Of a stretch of DNA of 64,000 nucleotides, positions 1 to 11,800 are shown in pieces (position 1 is the stretch's first letter; the number at the start of each line of letters is the position of its first letter). The DNA lies in contig JALQBC010000032.1 in NCBI GenBank assembly GCA_023375675.1, positions 186,001 to 250,000 on the forward strand, given 5' to 3'. Origin of the DNA: Cytospora piceicola. Its lineage: Eukaryota; Ascomycota; Sordariomycetes; Diaporthales; Cytosporaceae. A program made the position numbers and the translations under genes. The notes under the pieces were generated by a model. The model searched no databases, was not told the DNA's origin, and saw nothing but the letters and a program-made list of their open reading frames with translations.

Positions 1-1043
1 CTTCCCCGGATGTTTGTTCCCGGATATCTCCTGTAGCCTTTGTCAGTTCACTGCGACCTCACGAGGAGCTTGCATGGCATCTAGTCGAAACATAGCTGCA
101 GCACGCCATCGCCACGTTTTTCTTCGCGGTCGGGGTGGGCTGGCTGGTTCGGGATGCTGTGATTCTGGAGATTACGACATGGGGAGGTTGATCTGGTTTT
201 CGAGACGCCTAGCAAGTACCCTACAAAAGACTCGCATGGAGAAAGTGAGAACCACGTATGTGAGACAGGCAAGCTCGGGTGGATTGCCTCAGTGTCACTC
301 CTGGGTGAGGTTTCGGTGGGATCACGCCCAAGGAGCGTGCCTCGGTCCGCAATGGCCTTGTCGGCCTCGGAGTACAAATCATCTTGCTAGAGTCATCATC
401 ATCACATGCCGGAAAAAAAAGGCGTCATTCCCAGTGGTGGTTTTTGAAAAGATTCGATTTGTACTGGCAAGGCCGTCTTATCTCGACCTTTGTCCAAGAG
501 CCAGATTCTACAATACTCCAATATGGATAACGTATTGGTGGTGGGGGGGGGGGGGGGGGTAAAAGCCATCTCCAAGCCCAATGTCAAAAACTTTTAATTC
601 CATCAACGCCCAGGTCTAAAATCACGTGTTCATCCAAATATCCAAGAATAATATAGATCTCCCCAGACGCGGCACCTGCAAGAAGTCGTCTGCATATTGA
701 CATTTGAGTCACGTCGGCGGCAGGCATGCCCCTTGGCTTTCGCAAATTGTCTTGTCTCTTGTAGCGTATGTAGTGGGTCAAATGCCCGCGGAGTTGAATG
801 TCGTCAAGCCATCGGGACCGCCAAGGAAGATTGCGTGACGCAGACCATGCAAACGGTGAGACCACGTTCGGGAGCCGAGTGAGGTGCAGTAAGACGAGGT
901 CGGGTGTTGCGGACCGGCCAGGGAAGAGGTGGTGTAACCACAGGGCACCCCCCCCCCGGCTAGACCGTTGATCCGTCTGACCTTCCTTCGTCTCTTCTTC
1001 TTATTGAATCGGCTTTCCGGGTAGATTTCGACCGAGTCGAGAT
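1..1043. other. Intergenic, no gene supported
   Basis: Open frames here are short, low in coding character and match no family I recognise. A run of about 17 G lies near 542-559 and a C run near 948-957. The right end is the 3' flank of the adenine phosphoribosyltransferase gene. Confidence 0.6.
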
Positions 1044-1846
1044 TTACTCGTTGACGTCGAGAAGAGTCACGACGGGGACGTCGTCCAGCTTGTCGCGTCC
1101 CTTGAGGAAGGGGATCTCGATGATGAAGAGGAAACCGGCGAGGTTGCCTCCAAGCTGCTTGACGAGGTCGCCAGCAGCTGCGGCGGAGCCACCTAAAAAA
1201 TGGAAAAAAAGAGACCGTCAGTAAACCGTTGCTACCCGGTGCCGCCAGAACCTCGGCAGCTGTGTTGCAGAGCTCGTAGAAACCCGCATGTCTTGTCAGA
1301 TTAGCACGTACCAGTAGCGATGATGTCGTCCACGATGAGGACGGTCTGCCCCGGCTTGATGGCGTCCTCCTGGATCTGGAAGTAGTCGGCGCCGTACTCC
1401 TTCATGTACTCGGCGGTGGCGCAGGGGCCGGGCAGCTTGCCCCTCTTGCGGACGGGCACGAAGCTGGCGTTGAGGCGCAGGGCCAGGGAGGGGCCGAACA
1501 GGAAGCCGCGGGCGTCGAGGCCGACGACGACGTCGGGCCTGATGGTGTTGTTGGAGCCGCCGAAGTGCTGGAGCTGCAGCTCGAGGGAGCGGAGGAGGGT
1601 GGCGTGGGTGGCCGGGTCGAGGAACCAGGGCATGATGTCGAGGAAGTTGATGCCGGGGATGGGGAAGTCGGGGTAGCGGCGGAGGGCCTTCTCGAGGCTT
1701 ATCTTTGCACCGGCGAGTTCGGCGGCGGTGGAGGCGGGGGAGGAGGGCTCTCGTCCCGAGGCATGGTCGGCGGCGGCGGTGTGGGCGGAGGCGGAGGCTT
1801 CTGGGTTGGCGGCCAGGTTGCCTCTGGGCTCAGAGGCGGATGACAT
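1044..1846 (-). CDS. Adenine phosphoribosyltransferase
   Basis: This enzyme converts adenine plus PRPP to AMP and pyrophosphate in cytosolic purine salvage. Exons on the minus strand are 1312-1846 and 1044-1192. The 119-nt intron has a GTACGT donor, and the join gives 227 aa. Exon 1 carries the family core (DFPIPGINFLDIMPWF, then VVVGLDARGFLFGP). The PRPP-binding loop VLIVDDIIATGGSA (about residues 169-182) is completed only by joining across the intron. Exon 2 supplies the typical C-terminal FIIEIPFLKGRDKL segment. The first 45 or so residues are an Ala/Ser-rich extension not needed for the fold. The ATG at 1846 is the first in frame. It is a housekeeping gene with no link to the PKS region. 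Confidence 0.95.
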
Positions 1847-2568
1847 GGTGAAGGAGGGAAGAGGGAGAGAAAGAGGGGGAGAAAAAGGTGACGAGAGGAG
1901 GCGGTGGTTATCAAGGAGGAGGAGGAGCTGTCGGCGAGGTGTCAGGCTAGAGTTGTTACGTAGGGAGGGGTGGGTGTGTGTGTATGTGTGTGTCGCAAGG
2001 GTCTTGGTGTGTGTGTACTAAGTATGCATGTAAGTGAGTAATTCCGTAGCACTGCAGCTGGGATGATATGGCGACAGTAACACGAACTGAGGGAAACAGG
2101 GCCCGCAAAGTAACCAGCCGTTAGGAAGGTGAAGGCGAAGGGAGGGGGTTAGGGAGGGGGGAGGGGAGGGGGGAGGGGGAATATGTTGTAGCGTATAGCG
2201 CACGTAGGACGAGCTGTCAAGCAATCTACTTGTGCAGTAGTGAATATGTGAATATATGTGAATATGTGATACGTACCTAACCTATATTTGCTTTTTCCAG
2301 CTTCCGGTCAACAAGAGTTGGGTTGATATCTTCCAACTTCACCAAGTAGTTATGAGTGCTACCAAAGAAGAGAAGATCGGACGGACACCAGGGCAAAATT
2401 GAAGAGCTTTCCAAGAGAGGTTTTGCAGGGTGAAGGGAAAATAGTTGGGGGGAAAAAATAAATGGGCCTAACCGGGAGGGGCAGAAAGGGAAAGTTTGGC
2501 AGGTGACAGGGGTTTATTTGGGCTGGTGTGGGTGGCTCGAATATGAGGAATTTTTTCACTGTTGAGTT

Positions 2569-2600
2569 ACTCACTCACCCACTCACTCACTCACTCACTT
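2569..2600. repeat. TCAC tetranucleotide microsatellite
   Basis: Imperfect tandem (CTCA)n of about 7-8 units, interrupted once by CCCA. Confidence 0.8.
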
Positions 2601-5600
2601 GCCAATTCCCACTGGAAGGTACCAGGTAGGTAATTAATACGTGGTATATAGTGGCATACGGTGATCCTGTGTTGAGAGCCCGAGCAGTTCTTTCTACCCC
2701 GCCAAGACACTCACTCAACTGCCTTAAAGCGCCCTGAAATTAATTTTCCCATGTGCCCCTCCTTTTAACCCGCGATACCCCACTTGTTAGTATACATACA
2801 TACTAAAGGACGTATCGATAAGACGAAAACCACTTGAAGACGTAGACAGAAGACTTGGACAGTAGATAAGTACCAGTAGACCTGATCCTTTCATTATCCT
2901 CTATCTTCACCCCTTGATGCCCGCTACAACTATATACCTAGGTAGTAACCTAGGTAGGTACTCAAATAGGTGTCAAATCCGTGTGTTCTCAACCACCAGA
3001 TGCCGTGCCATGCTATACTATAGAGAGTATTAGGTGTACCAGATACTGATAACATGGACTATATACCTACCTACTGCACATTACACTAAACAGGTAGTTC
3101 TAGTGTGCATGCCGCCAGCAGGGCGTAATTCCGGCTGTGACCTCCATATTCCCCGTGCAACTCGCTAACAAGTACAGTCAGTAGCTACCATCACATCCCT
3201 TGCCTGCGATACTACCTCCTGGGCCTAGACTTCTCAAAGACGGACTGGTTGTGATAGTGCCGTCAGCTTGTCGTATTCCGTGCCTGTCGATGACCTCTCA
3301 CAGGTACCATGAAGATAGGTGGTGCGAGTGGATATTGTCCCAGCGCAGCCACGAGAAATCAGGTTGTCCAGTAGTGTAGTCAAGAACACGATCCAAGAAT
3401 ATGATCATCAGGGACGAAACATTGTGACAGTTCATCACATCCACATTTAGACCACCCCCCTGCCCCCTACCTCTCAAGCCCCCCCCAATAACCATCCCCG
3501 CGCTTTTCCCCAGCTCTGGCAACCTCCGTCTCGGCGACGTGGATACGAGCATGCGCCTCCCCACCTCCACCTCCCCCCCCCCTCTATCTATCCCATCTCA
3601 CAACTCTCACATGCCAGTCACAGTCAGACTTCCTCTCCTGTCAAGTTTAAGGACTCAAGAATCAAGTATAAAGGCCAGCCTCCTCTCAGACAGGGTGCCC
3701 TCCATCAGAACCCCCTTTATCATCACGATAGCGACCAGTCACTTGTCCTGGGTGTCTAGTTGCACTGTTGTGACGTACCAATGCCACATTTCCTTATCTG
3801 CATGTTCCGTGGCTTGCTTTTCTTTCCTTTTTTCTTTCTGCCTTGGCTTGCATCGATTCACACACCCTGCCGGGTCGCTCCAGCCGAGGCTTGTTCAGGC
3901 AGCACTGAGACTCAAACCTCAGTCACCTCCAACGTTGTGGGCACCAGCAAACAAGAAGAAGAAAAAAGGCTCCAAATCGTCGCCAGTCTTTTTGGTCTAG
4001 AATCGTCCAATTATCTTGACAGCCCAAGACTATTGGCTGCCGTAGGTCTAACTTCCCGTTGCAAACTTTATTCGCTGGTTAGTCAAAGACAGGGTCATAC
4101 CGTGCAGTTAACTAGTCCAAAGGTGCTGTCGATGTGATGCAGAAACCACTTATTATGTATGAGCAAGGCCATCTTGAACCCTACATGGGAATCAACCAGT
4201 CTCCGATTTTCCTCTACCGGAACTCCTCGTCAGGTGAGCCCGTCGATACCGGACTTTCCAATATGTTGACGACTCACCGCCAGTCCCACGGCAAGAAACT
4301 TCCATGGCTTCCTGCCCAGCTACTGTACTGTACGCTTGCACTCGTTAGCAAGAAAGCAACTTCATGCGCCTTGGTCTGGACATGAAAGAGACAGCACCTA
4401 GTACCGCACATCGCAAGTAATCGCTATTATAGGAAAGCGTTATCGAAAGAAAAGAAAAGGAAGGAAAAAAACACCCAGCCACAAGACTATTCTAGTCGAT
4501 CGGTAGGGGGAAACGGTACTTTGGACCATACCAAGCGTTCCACCCCGCGGCCCTTTCCGCCTCACGATCGGTACCGGGCCTCCGTTGTGGATCCTCCCGA
4601 TGAAGCGCCGAGCGGGGGTTGCGTGCGGGAGTGGGGCGGAGCTGCTCCGGTATTACTCATTTGCCCGTGGGACTGCAACTCACCCTGTCGCCGTAGATGC
4701 CCAACTCGATTGTTGCCCTGGGTCGTGAGGCTGGTGACGTCTTTCATGTGTCGACTGTATATCGACACCGCCTCCATGCGGTTCACGGCTTCGTGGTGGA
4801 TGTTTCAAGTGTAGTCCTTGGTAAGAAGGTGGGAAGTAAGCAGCTCCAAACGACACTGCTTCGCCGTGGCCCAGCACCATCTTAACAACGTTGTCTCGTG
4901 GCCATATCAGATATGATACGTTCAACTTATCAAAAGTTGTGTCCGGCCGTGGCGCACTGCCTACCTTCGAGGCTCAGCGCTGCTCGGCCAAGACCAAATG
5001 GCTCGGTACATAATGCCGTGTCTGGGTTAGCATGGAGGGGGAGAGGAACCTTGGAAAGACTCGCGCTTGCACTGCATAGTGCATAACAAGGACCGCAGGA
5101 CCGGCAGCTGCAGGTGTCCGGATCTGACACGATGCAGCAATCTCTGTCATTTGTGATGACACACACCGGCGTGCAACGGCAATGCCCCAAGGCGCTCAAA
5201 GGTTGTGTCGTCACTCGCTCGCTTCCGTTCCTGTTGAAGCCCAACTCCCACTCGGTGAAGGTCAGAGGAGGGTCGGAGAGAATGCAGTACGGCCCCATTG
5301 GCGGTTTTGGATACCCATGTTACCATTGACTGTTCGAGTTGAGGTTGCCTGAGTTCACTTTGACTTCTGAATCTGCATCATGCACGAACTCTATTGTTTC
5401 CTTCCCTTCCATCCCCTCCCGATAGCGGGTGCCGACAGCAGGGCAAACCCAGGGATAAGTTGTACCGCTACAGATTATGTATTGCTGAACGTGAGTAGAT
5501 TTAACTATATGTATGCTGTCTAATATACAACCCAATCCGGAGTATGGGGTATCATGATGGAAAATTCAGTTATCCGCCGTGCAGTGTGTGACAGCGCAGA

Positions 5601-5722
5601 GCAGGGCAAAAACAAAACAGAAGAAAGACGGCTAGGAACTCCGAACACCCCGCTCCCGTAAAGTCGGTGACCAAGAGGAAATGCCGTGGAACCGCAAAAG
5701 GCTGCCCCTTCGCGAATTGGGG

Positions 5723-5723
<1 letters not shown>

Positions 5724-5755
<32 letters not shown>

Positions 5756-5760
5756 TGTTG
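5724..5760. repeat. GT dinucleotide microsatellite
   Basis: About twelve GT units, one AT interruption, then four more GT units, just beyond the 3' end of the downstream membrane-protein gene. Confidence 0.9.
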
Positions 5761-5971
5761 GGCAAACCCATCCCAAGCCCGGCGCCAGATAACGTACCGT
5801 CCAAACCATACCCATTCCACCCCGGGGTGGATGACTCTTGACCAGGACGAAGCCAGAGCGAGGACCCCCACGCGCACACTCCAAGGCACGCAAGAGCACA
5901 GCATCCCGTCGGGCGGCCCCTCGCTTTCCCACGCCCGGTACCGACCACCACCACAACAGCCAGTACCAGCC

Positions 5972-7938
5972 TCACCGGAACTGTAACCTCACAATGGAGA
6001 ACAGCATGTTCTGCAAGACATGCAGCACGACCACGACGCTGGTCGGCAACAGCTCAGGCCAGACCGCCAGGTCGGTGCTCCCCTCCGTGACGACGTTGAC
6101 GCCGTAGATCCACCTGATCAGGCCCGCGACGATGAAGCTCGCGGCGAGCTCGCAGGCCCACGTCACGGCCGAGGCGTAGAAGGTCAGCTCGAAGGTGTAC
6201 ACGTAGGGGTCCCCGCTGATGGTCTTGTCGTCGTCGTCGAAGCTGAAGTAGGGGTACATGCCCTTGTTGGCGCCGAAGTGGAGCGTCACCACCGACCCCA
6301 GGAAGCACAGCATCGAGGCGTTCTCGGCCAGGAACCGGATGAACACGTTACGGACCCCGAGCTTCTGGTAGGCGGCGTAGGACTGGGAGGTCATGCCGAG
6401 GACCGACAGGAGCCAGTGGAAGGGCGCGGATAGGAGGATGGGCGTGAGGATGATGAGGCTCGAGCTGGAAAGGACCTGCAGGAGGATGAACTGGCTGGGC
6501 GAGCGGAGGCGGGCGTATAGCGCGCGGACGTAGGACTGGTAGGTGAGCATGAAGTATCTATTGCGGAGTCAGTCGACTTTGCCCAGCCACGGAAAACAAA
6601 GAGGATACGGAAAGGGGCAACTTACAGCTTAAAGATCCAACTCAACGGGTAACTCCCTACCCTCTCCCCCTGGTTCCCGCCCAGGATCCACCCCGTCAGC
6701 CCATCCAGCAGATACACGGTCGATATCCACCCATACACGTACACTATCGTGTCCAGACTGTTGTGCGGGAGGGTCCGGAGGTACACCTCGGCGTACGCCT
6801 CCCCTATAACGTACGCGAGCATCCCGATGAACAGCGCCGTGCAGAACCAGACGAAGCGCACAAAGGAGGCCGGGAAGAAGCGGTTCATGTGGCGGACGGG
6901 AACCCTCCTGGCGGTGATGTGCTCGTCGCCGACCGTCCCGATGTGCAGCGCGTTGTCCCGGCCGGAGAACTCGGGGCGCCGGCGGCCGTTGACGCGGATC
7001 TCGGGGGTCCGGAACTCGTCGTCGCCCGCCCACCACGACGAGGTGAAGATGCGCTGCGTCTCGCTGAGGGAGCGCCGCAGCCCGATGTGCCGCTCCCTCG
7101 TCAGCAGGATGCAGCTCGCGATCATGACGGGCACGGCCATGATGCAGAACGTCCACGTGATCCACACCGTGTTGTGCGCCGTCAGCCACCGCGCCTCGGG
7201 TATGTAGTACAGCACGATCGGGCCGGTGGTGCCCAGGACCGCGATGAGGCAGACGGTGAGCGGGAACCCCAGCACCGAGGGCCACCAGTTCAGCGAGTAG
7301 AGGTTGAAGACCTTTGTGATCCAGACCAGCGCGGTGAGGCTGTAGAAGGCGTAGTAGACGAACAGGAAGAACCAGAAGTTGACCCTGACCCTCGCCTCGC
7401 CGTGGCCGGGGGTCTTGCGGCGACCACCACCGTCCCCGGGGATGCTGGACTCGTTGTCGTCGTCCCTGAGTGGATACTGGGGCAGCGGTATGGAGCACCA
7501 CGCCACGGCCAACGCGGCCGGGAGCACGACGAGGACGAACCAGCGCGAGTACCACACGCTCGTGACCCTCCTCACGGCGCCCTGCGTGGGCGTGATCCAC
7601 AGGTCGTTCACCCCCTTCCACTTCTTGCGACACCAGGCCACGAGCCTCCCCCTCCTGTCGCCACCGAGACCGCCGTACCCGTCGTCGTCGCTGTCATCAT
7701 CACTGTCGACGGTGGCGTCGTCCAGCAGGCCCGTGGCCAGCAGCGCCGACGCGCCGTACCCGACGTGCACGCTCCCGCGCCACGACTCGCGCGTCAGGAG
7801 CCCCAGGCTCCCCCGCCGGCCGCTCCTCCCGTCGGGGTGGCGCGGCACGGCGCGGTAGCGGCCCAGCAGGGGGGAGGTGTCGCTCGGGGCGCGCGTCCGC
7901 GCCTCGCTGCCCTGCTCGAAGGAGAAGAAGGCGGGCAT
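5972..7938 (-). CDS. Polytopic membrane protein of unknown function
   Basis: Two exons (6626-7938 and 5972-6557) flank a 68-nt intron with a GTAAGT donor. Together they encode 632 aa with about nine to ten predicted membrane helices. The N-terminal 100 residues are polar, with a TSPLLGRYR motif like fungal vacuolar or plasma-membrane proteins and an acidic DSDDDSDDDGYG run. Helices include WFVLVVLPAALAVAW, FWFFLFVYYAFYSLTALVWI, a series after residue 230, and several in exon 2 such as FILLQVLSSSSLIILTPILL. The join reads FKLYFMLTYQS, continuous and hydrophobic. I do not recognise the family and assign no function. Transcription is away from the PKS 3' end, with an 880-bp gap. Confidence 0.85.
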
Positions 7939-8821
7939 CGCGGGGGTGAGTTTGGAGCTGGACCTTCGCAGGCGTGACTAGAGCTGGGAGGGTCGCATCA
8001 TATATGTTATTCTTCTTCTTGGGGAATCTGGGGGCGGTGTCTGGAACAGGAGCAGGAGCAGGAGGAGGAGCAGGAGCAGGAACAAGAGAGGTTGGGTTTA
8101 AGGAGGGGGGGGGGCAAGGAGCTAAAGTAGTGTCTGATAAACAGAGGGCCACAGTCCCGTCTGGTGGTGAGAAAGCGCGGGAGTCATGGGTACGCTGAAC
8201 AATTAATTGGTGGAGAGCAACTGTAAAGTCTTGGAGAGGGTGGATGCCCCCGTCGGATCATCTGATGGAGTACCAGTGTTGGCGGGTGGACACTTCCGGA
8301 TGGAAACTGGAAACCCTTGCTGGTGCAGTGGCAGATCGAGGCTCAACAGTTCGCAGCCTGAGTTTGCCCTGAACTGCCCTGAACTGCCCTGAACTCCCTG
8401 ACCGTTTACACAGCTCACGGGGGCTTGTGATAAGATAAGCGACCCGACCCGACATCGACCGTTTTTAGCGTGGTCCATTGTTTTTGGCCAGCGACCGTTT
8501 TTAGTGGCCAACGTTATTTTTTAGGGGAGACGGAAGTACATGTGCGCTGCATGTGTTGGCATGTGATGGCCTCCATATTTACGTATCTTGCTGTGCTGCT
8601 GAAAAGTTTTGATACAAGGCTGGATGAAACATTACCTATGTATATGTAAGGATATTCCTAAGAATGCACATTGTACCCCACCATCCCACGAGACAACCGG
8701 TTCCCGAATATACGGTAAGCCTACTGTGATTCCCAATGGTTGAAGAATGTCACCGACAGAATACAAGGACCAGTACGAATCGAAAGGCAGGTAACATATC
8801 GTTCTCTTTTATGTTCAACTT
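7939..8821. other. Intergenic, with a short decamer repeat
   Basis: Between the promoter of the membrane-protein gene and the 3' end of the PKS. It has an AGCAGG-rich stretch (8047-8085) and a G run (8105-8114). The motif CGACCGTTTTTAG occurs twice, near 8456 and 8491. No gene seen. Confidence 0.55.
8366..8395. repeat. Three tandem copies of GCCCTGAACT
   Basis: Exact 10-bp direct repeats, three in a row, in the intergenic region downstream of the PKS. Confidence 0.85.
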
Positions 8822-11800
8822 CTAGTTGGCAGTTTTCTCTCCTCGAAACCGCGTCCTCGCCGCCGCCTTCCCACAGGCGTCCGCCATGCTGGTGCTGCTG
8901 CTCAACAACTCAAAGACGGGCATCTTCGCGCCGAGCTCTCTCTCAAACCAGTTCCGGAGATCGATGCCCATCAGCGAGTCGACACCATATGAACTAATGG
9001 GCTTGGTGACATCGATATCCGCCACCTCCAGTCCCAGCAGCCTCGACATCTTGGTCGTAAGCCACTGCGCCATGTCGGCAGCCACTTGTTCGGTCGTCTC
9101 GGCGCCGGCGATAGCGGATGCGAAATCCACACCCATCTCGGCCGGGTTCTTGCTGTGAGCCCCCTTCTTGTGCTCCGTATCAACATAATGGAAGTGCCGG
9201 AAGTGCGGCTGCATCAGGTAGTTGGGCAGTTCCTTGCCAGTTGCGACAAACGCCGCGGGTAGCTGAATTCCGAAGATGGGCTGGGCCCCTTCTTCATCGG
9301 CGTAGAGAAGAGACCGAGACCCCGCTTGGCTGGGACCACCACTGTCGTGTGCTGGCCGTCGAGGGGCGAGATGATGTTCCAGCAGCGCAAACATCTCGCT
9401 CCCTTCGATGTCCATCAGCTGGCCCATGCCTCGCATCAACGCCAGCAGTTCCTGGTCCTCGGCCACCACACCCTCGGTGACCAGCATGCCAAGGTTGACG
9501 GCGCTGGTGGCTCGCTCGCCGATCGCGTGGCGGTATCGGCACAGCGCGTTCTGGTATGCGTTTCCGACTGCGTAGTTGGCTTGGCTGAGACCACCGAGGA
9601 TGCACGAGATGGAGGATAGCAAGATGAAGAAGTCCAGGCCCTGAGGCATCGCCAGGTGCAGGTTCCAGGACCCCAGGACCTTGGGCTTCACGCTCTCTGA
9701 CCAGTCCTCCCAGGACATGTTTTCAAAGATACCGTCCTGCATTGTAAGGGAAAGTTGTCAGCCACAGTGACCAACATTTGACGTGATCTTGTACTGGGGA
9801 TGGGGGGGGGGACTCGTCACCTACCCTTAAATTCATGGCACCCTGAATACAGCCCTTGAGTGGCGGCATGGTGAGGCTTGCTTCCTGCAGGACCTTTCTC
9901 AACTGATCAAGATCAGCGATGTCGCAGGCCGGCGTGACAACCTGCACGTTCTTCTGCGTTAGTTCGTCCACCAAGGCTCGTGCCGTCGGCCTACTCGCCC
10001 CTGACCGCGATAGGAGCATGAGATGGCGAGCGCCCCTTGCCACCATCCAGCGTGCGATGCTACGGCCTATGCCCCCCAGACCTCCGGCTATGACATATGT
10101 TCCGTTGCTGTCGAACGAGTAAAGCGGTCGGTTTACCAACTCAGTCTGTTTCCTGGAGATTAGTCGATATGATACAGCAATATGGGTGTGCAACCCAACA
10201 CCAAGACTATCAAGCTCACCTTTACCAGGCTCTCGGCCCTTAGCATCACAGCGCTGCCCCCTGTCTCGTCTCCGCCAGCGAAAGCTTCTAGCGCGGCTTT
10301 GGTGCTTTCAGCTGGGAAATTTTGTGTACCAGCGACTGAGTGGATCGTCCCGCTCCCAAGCATAACTGCAACCTTCTTCAGAAGCTTGGCGACGTAGGCA
10401 GGCCGTTTGCTCACGAGTTCGGCGAGATTGATCCGGGAGAAGGACACATTAGAGCCTAGCTGAGCTTCGACATGGTTTACCTCCTGGCCGTCACTGATGT
10501 GGAAGAACCGACCCATGCCGGACACACACTTCCAGAGTGCCTCGGTCTCGTCTTGGGTAGGGGACAAGGCCACGACAACATCGACTCCTTGTCCATCGGT
10601 GACTTCCAAGACTCGATTACCTCCCTTGGGGAAGATATGATTGTCGGGTATACCGTAGACCTCGGACAGTATTTTCCGCTGTGCTTCTCCTTTGGCAGTA
10701 ACCAGAACACGTGCCTTCAAGCTCTTCGCAACCTGGACCAGCACCTGTCCGACGGTGCTGGCCGCGTTCTGAATGAGCACCGTCTCATCTTCTTCGAGAC
10801 CTCCCATGGCTGTCAAGGTGTGTACCGCAACAACGGCTGCTGCTGGCAGCGACGCAGCGTCTGCATACGACGTCGAACCCGGAATCCGAGCCACGCTGCT
10901 CGCCTTGCAACGCACTAACGTATGGAAAGCAGGGCGGTTCAGGACACATACCCGATCACCCAGTTGAAGACCCGACTTCGAGCCCGCTGCCTCCACTAGA
11001 CCAGCACACTGCATGCCGATATCCTGCTCGTTGAGCCGGCCGGAGGCAATGAGGTAGTCTCTTGAGCTGAAGCCAAAGGCATGTGCCCTTACCAACACTT
11101 CATCTTCAGCCAGCGATCCCAAGGCCATATCATCGTCTAGCTCATGGTAACAGGCCGAGTCCAGCATCCCGGGAGAGTCAATCCGTAGCGCCAATGGAGG
11201 TGCATCGCCGAGCCGGCAGTCCTCCACGGTGTGACGCTCCTGGCTCCTCTCCGCTATCAATCTGTTCATATCCGGCGAGTGGATAACACGGGGTATTTCG
11301 AGCACTCCGCCGCGCTGGCGGAACTCCAGCTCCGTCTGCGATTCTGCGGTCTGCAGCATGCGCGCCCAGGCATCGAGGATGGTGGCGCTGGTTCCCAGCA
11401 CCTCTGGCTCCGGCTCGAGGGAAAGCGTCACAAACTTCAGCAAGGGGTATTCGCCCCGCAGGACACGGGCGAGTCCATCTACCATGCTGAACTCGGGGTT
11501 TGCCGGTACTGTCTTGTCCTGCGACACCCATAGGATATCCCTGGAAGACGCGATGATTTGCTTCAGGCGGGTGAAATCCTCCTCCTGCAGACGAGCCAGG
11601 AATGGCCGGCCGACGTCGAGGAGCGATATGCAGCTCATGTCGCTGAGTTCCTCAGACGGTATGGACTGGAGATCCACGCGGTGGCAGATGAAATGAGCAT
11701 CGTTCCCCAGCTGGTCTTGGAGTAAGTCGGCGAGTTCTTTTTGTTCCGCAACGCGACTGTCGCAAAGGATAGTAGTTGCCACTGTTGTATCCCGGGCAGC

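Larger units (their letters stand above)
1847..5971. other. 4.1 kb intergenic region with simple repeats
   Basis: Open frames here are short, overlap on both strands and resemble no known family. The sequence holds GT-rich tracts (1970-2015), G/A-rich stretches near 2130-2180, C runs near 3477-3486 and 3582-3591, and palindromic CCTAGGTAGG-like motifs near 2938-2965. No supported gene; a short untranslated RNA cannot be excluded. Confidence 0.5.

Noticed and set aside
14..562. 182-codon plus-strand ORF at the left edge
   Set aside because: No recognisable domain; it ends in a Trp/Gly run made by a poly-G tract.
1565..2021. Glycine- and arginine-rich ORFs opposite and upstream of the APRT gene
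   Set aside because: Antisense shadow of the Ala/Ser-rich N-terminus and purine-rich leader.
6629..7633. 334-codon minus-strand ORF in a second frame of the same gene
   Set aside because: Arg/His-rich frame shadow of the membrane-protein exon, with no motif.
6763..7977. 404-codon plus-strand ORF antisense to the membrane-protein gene
   Set aside because: It is Arg/Pro/Ala-rich, typical of the shadow of a GC-rich gene. The minus-strand frame has membrane helices and splices cleanly.
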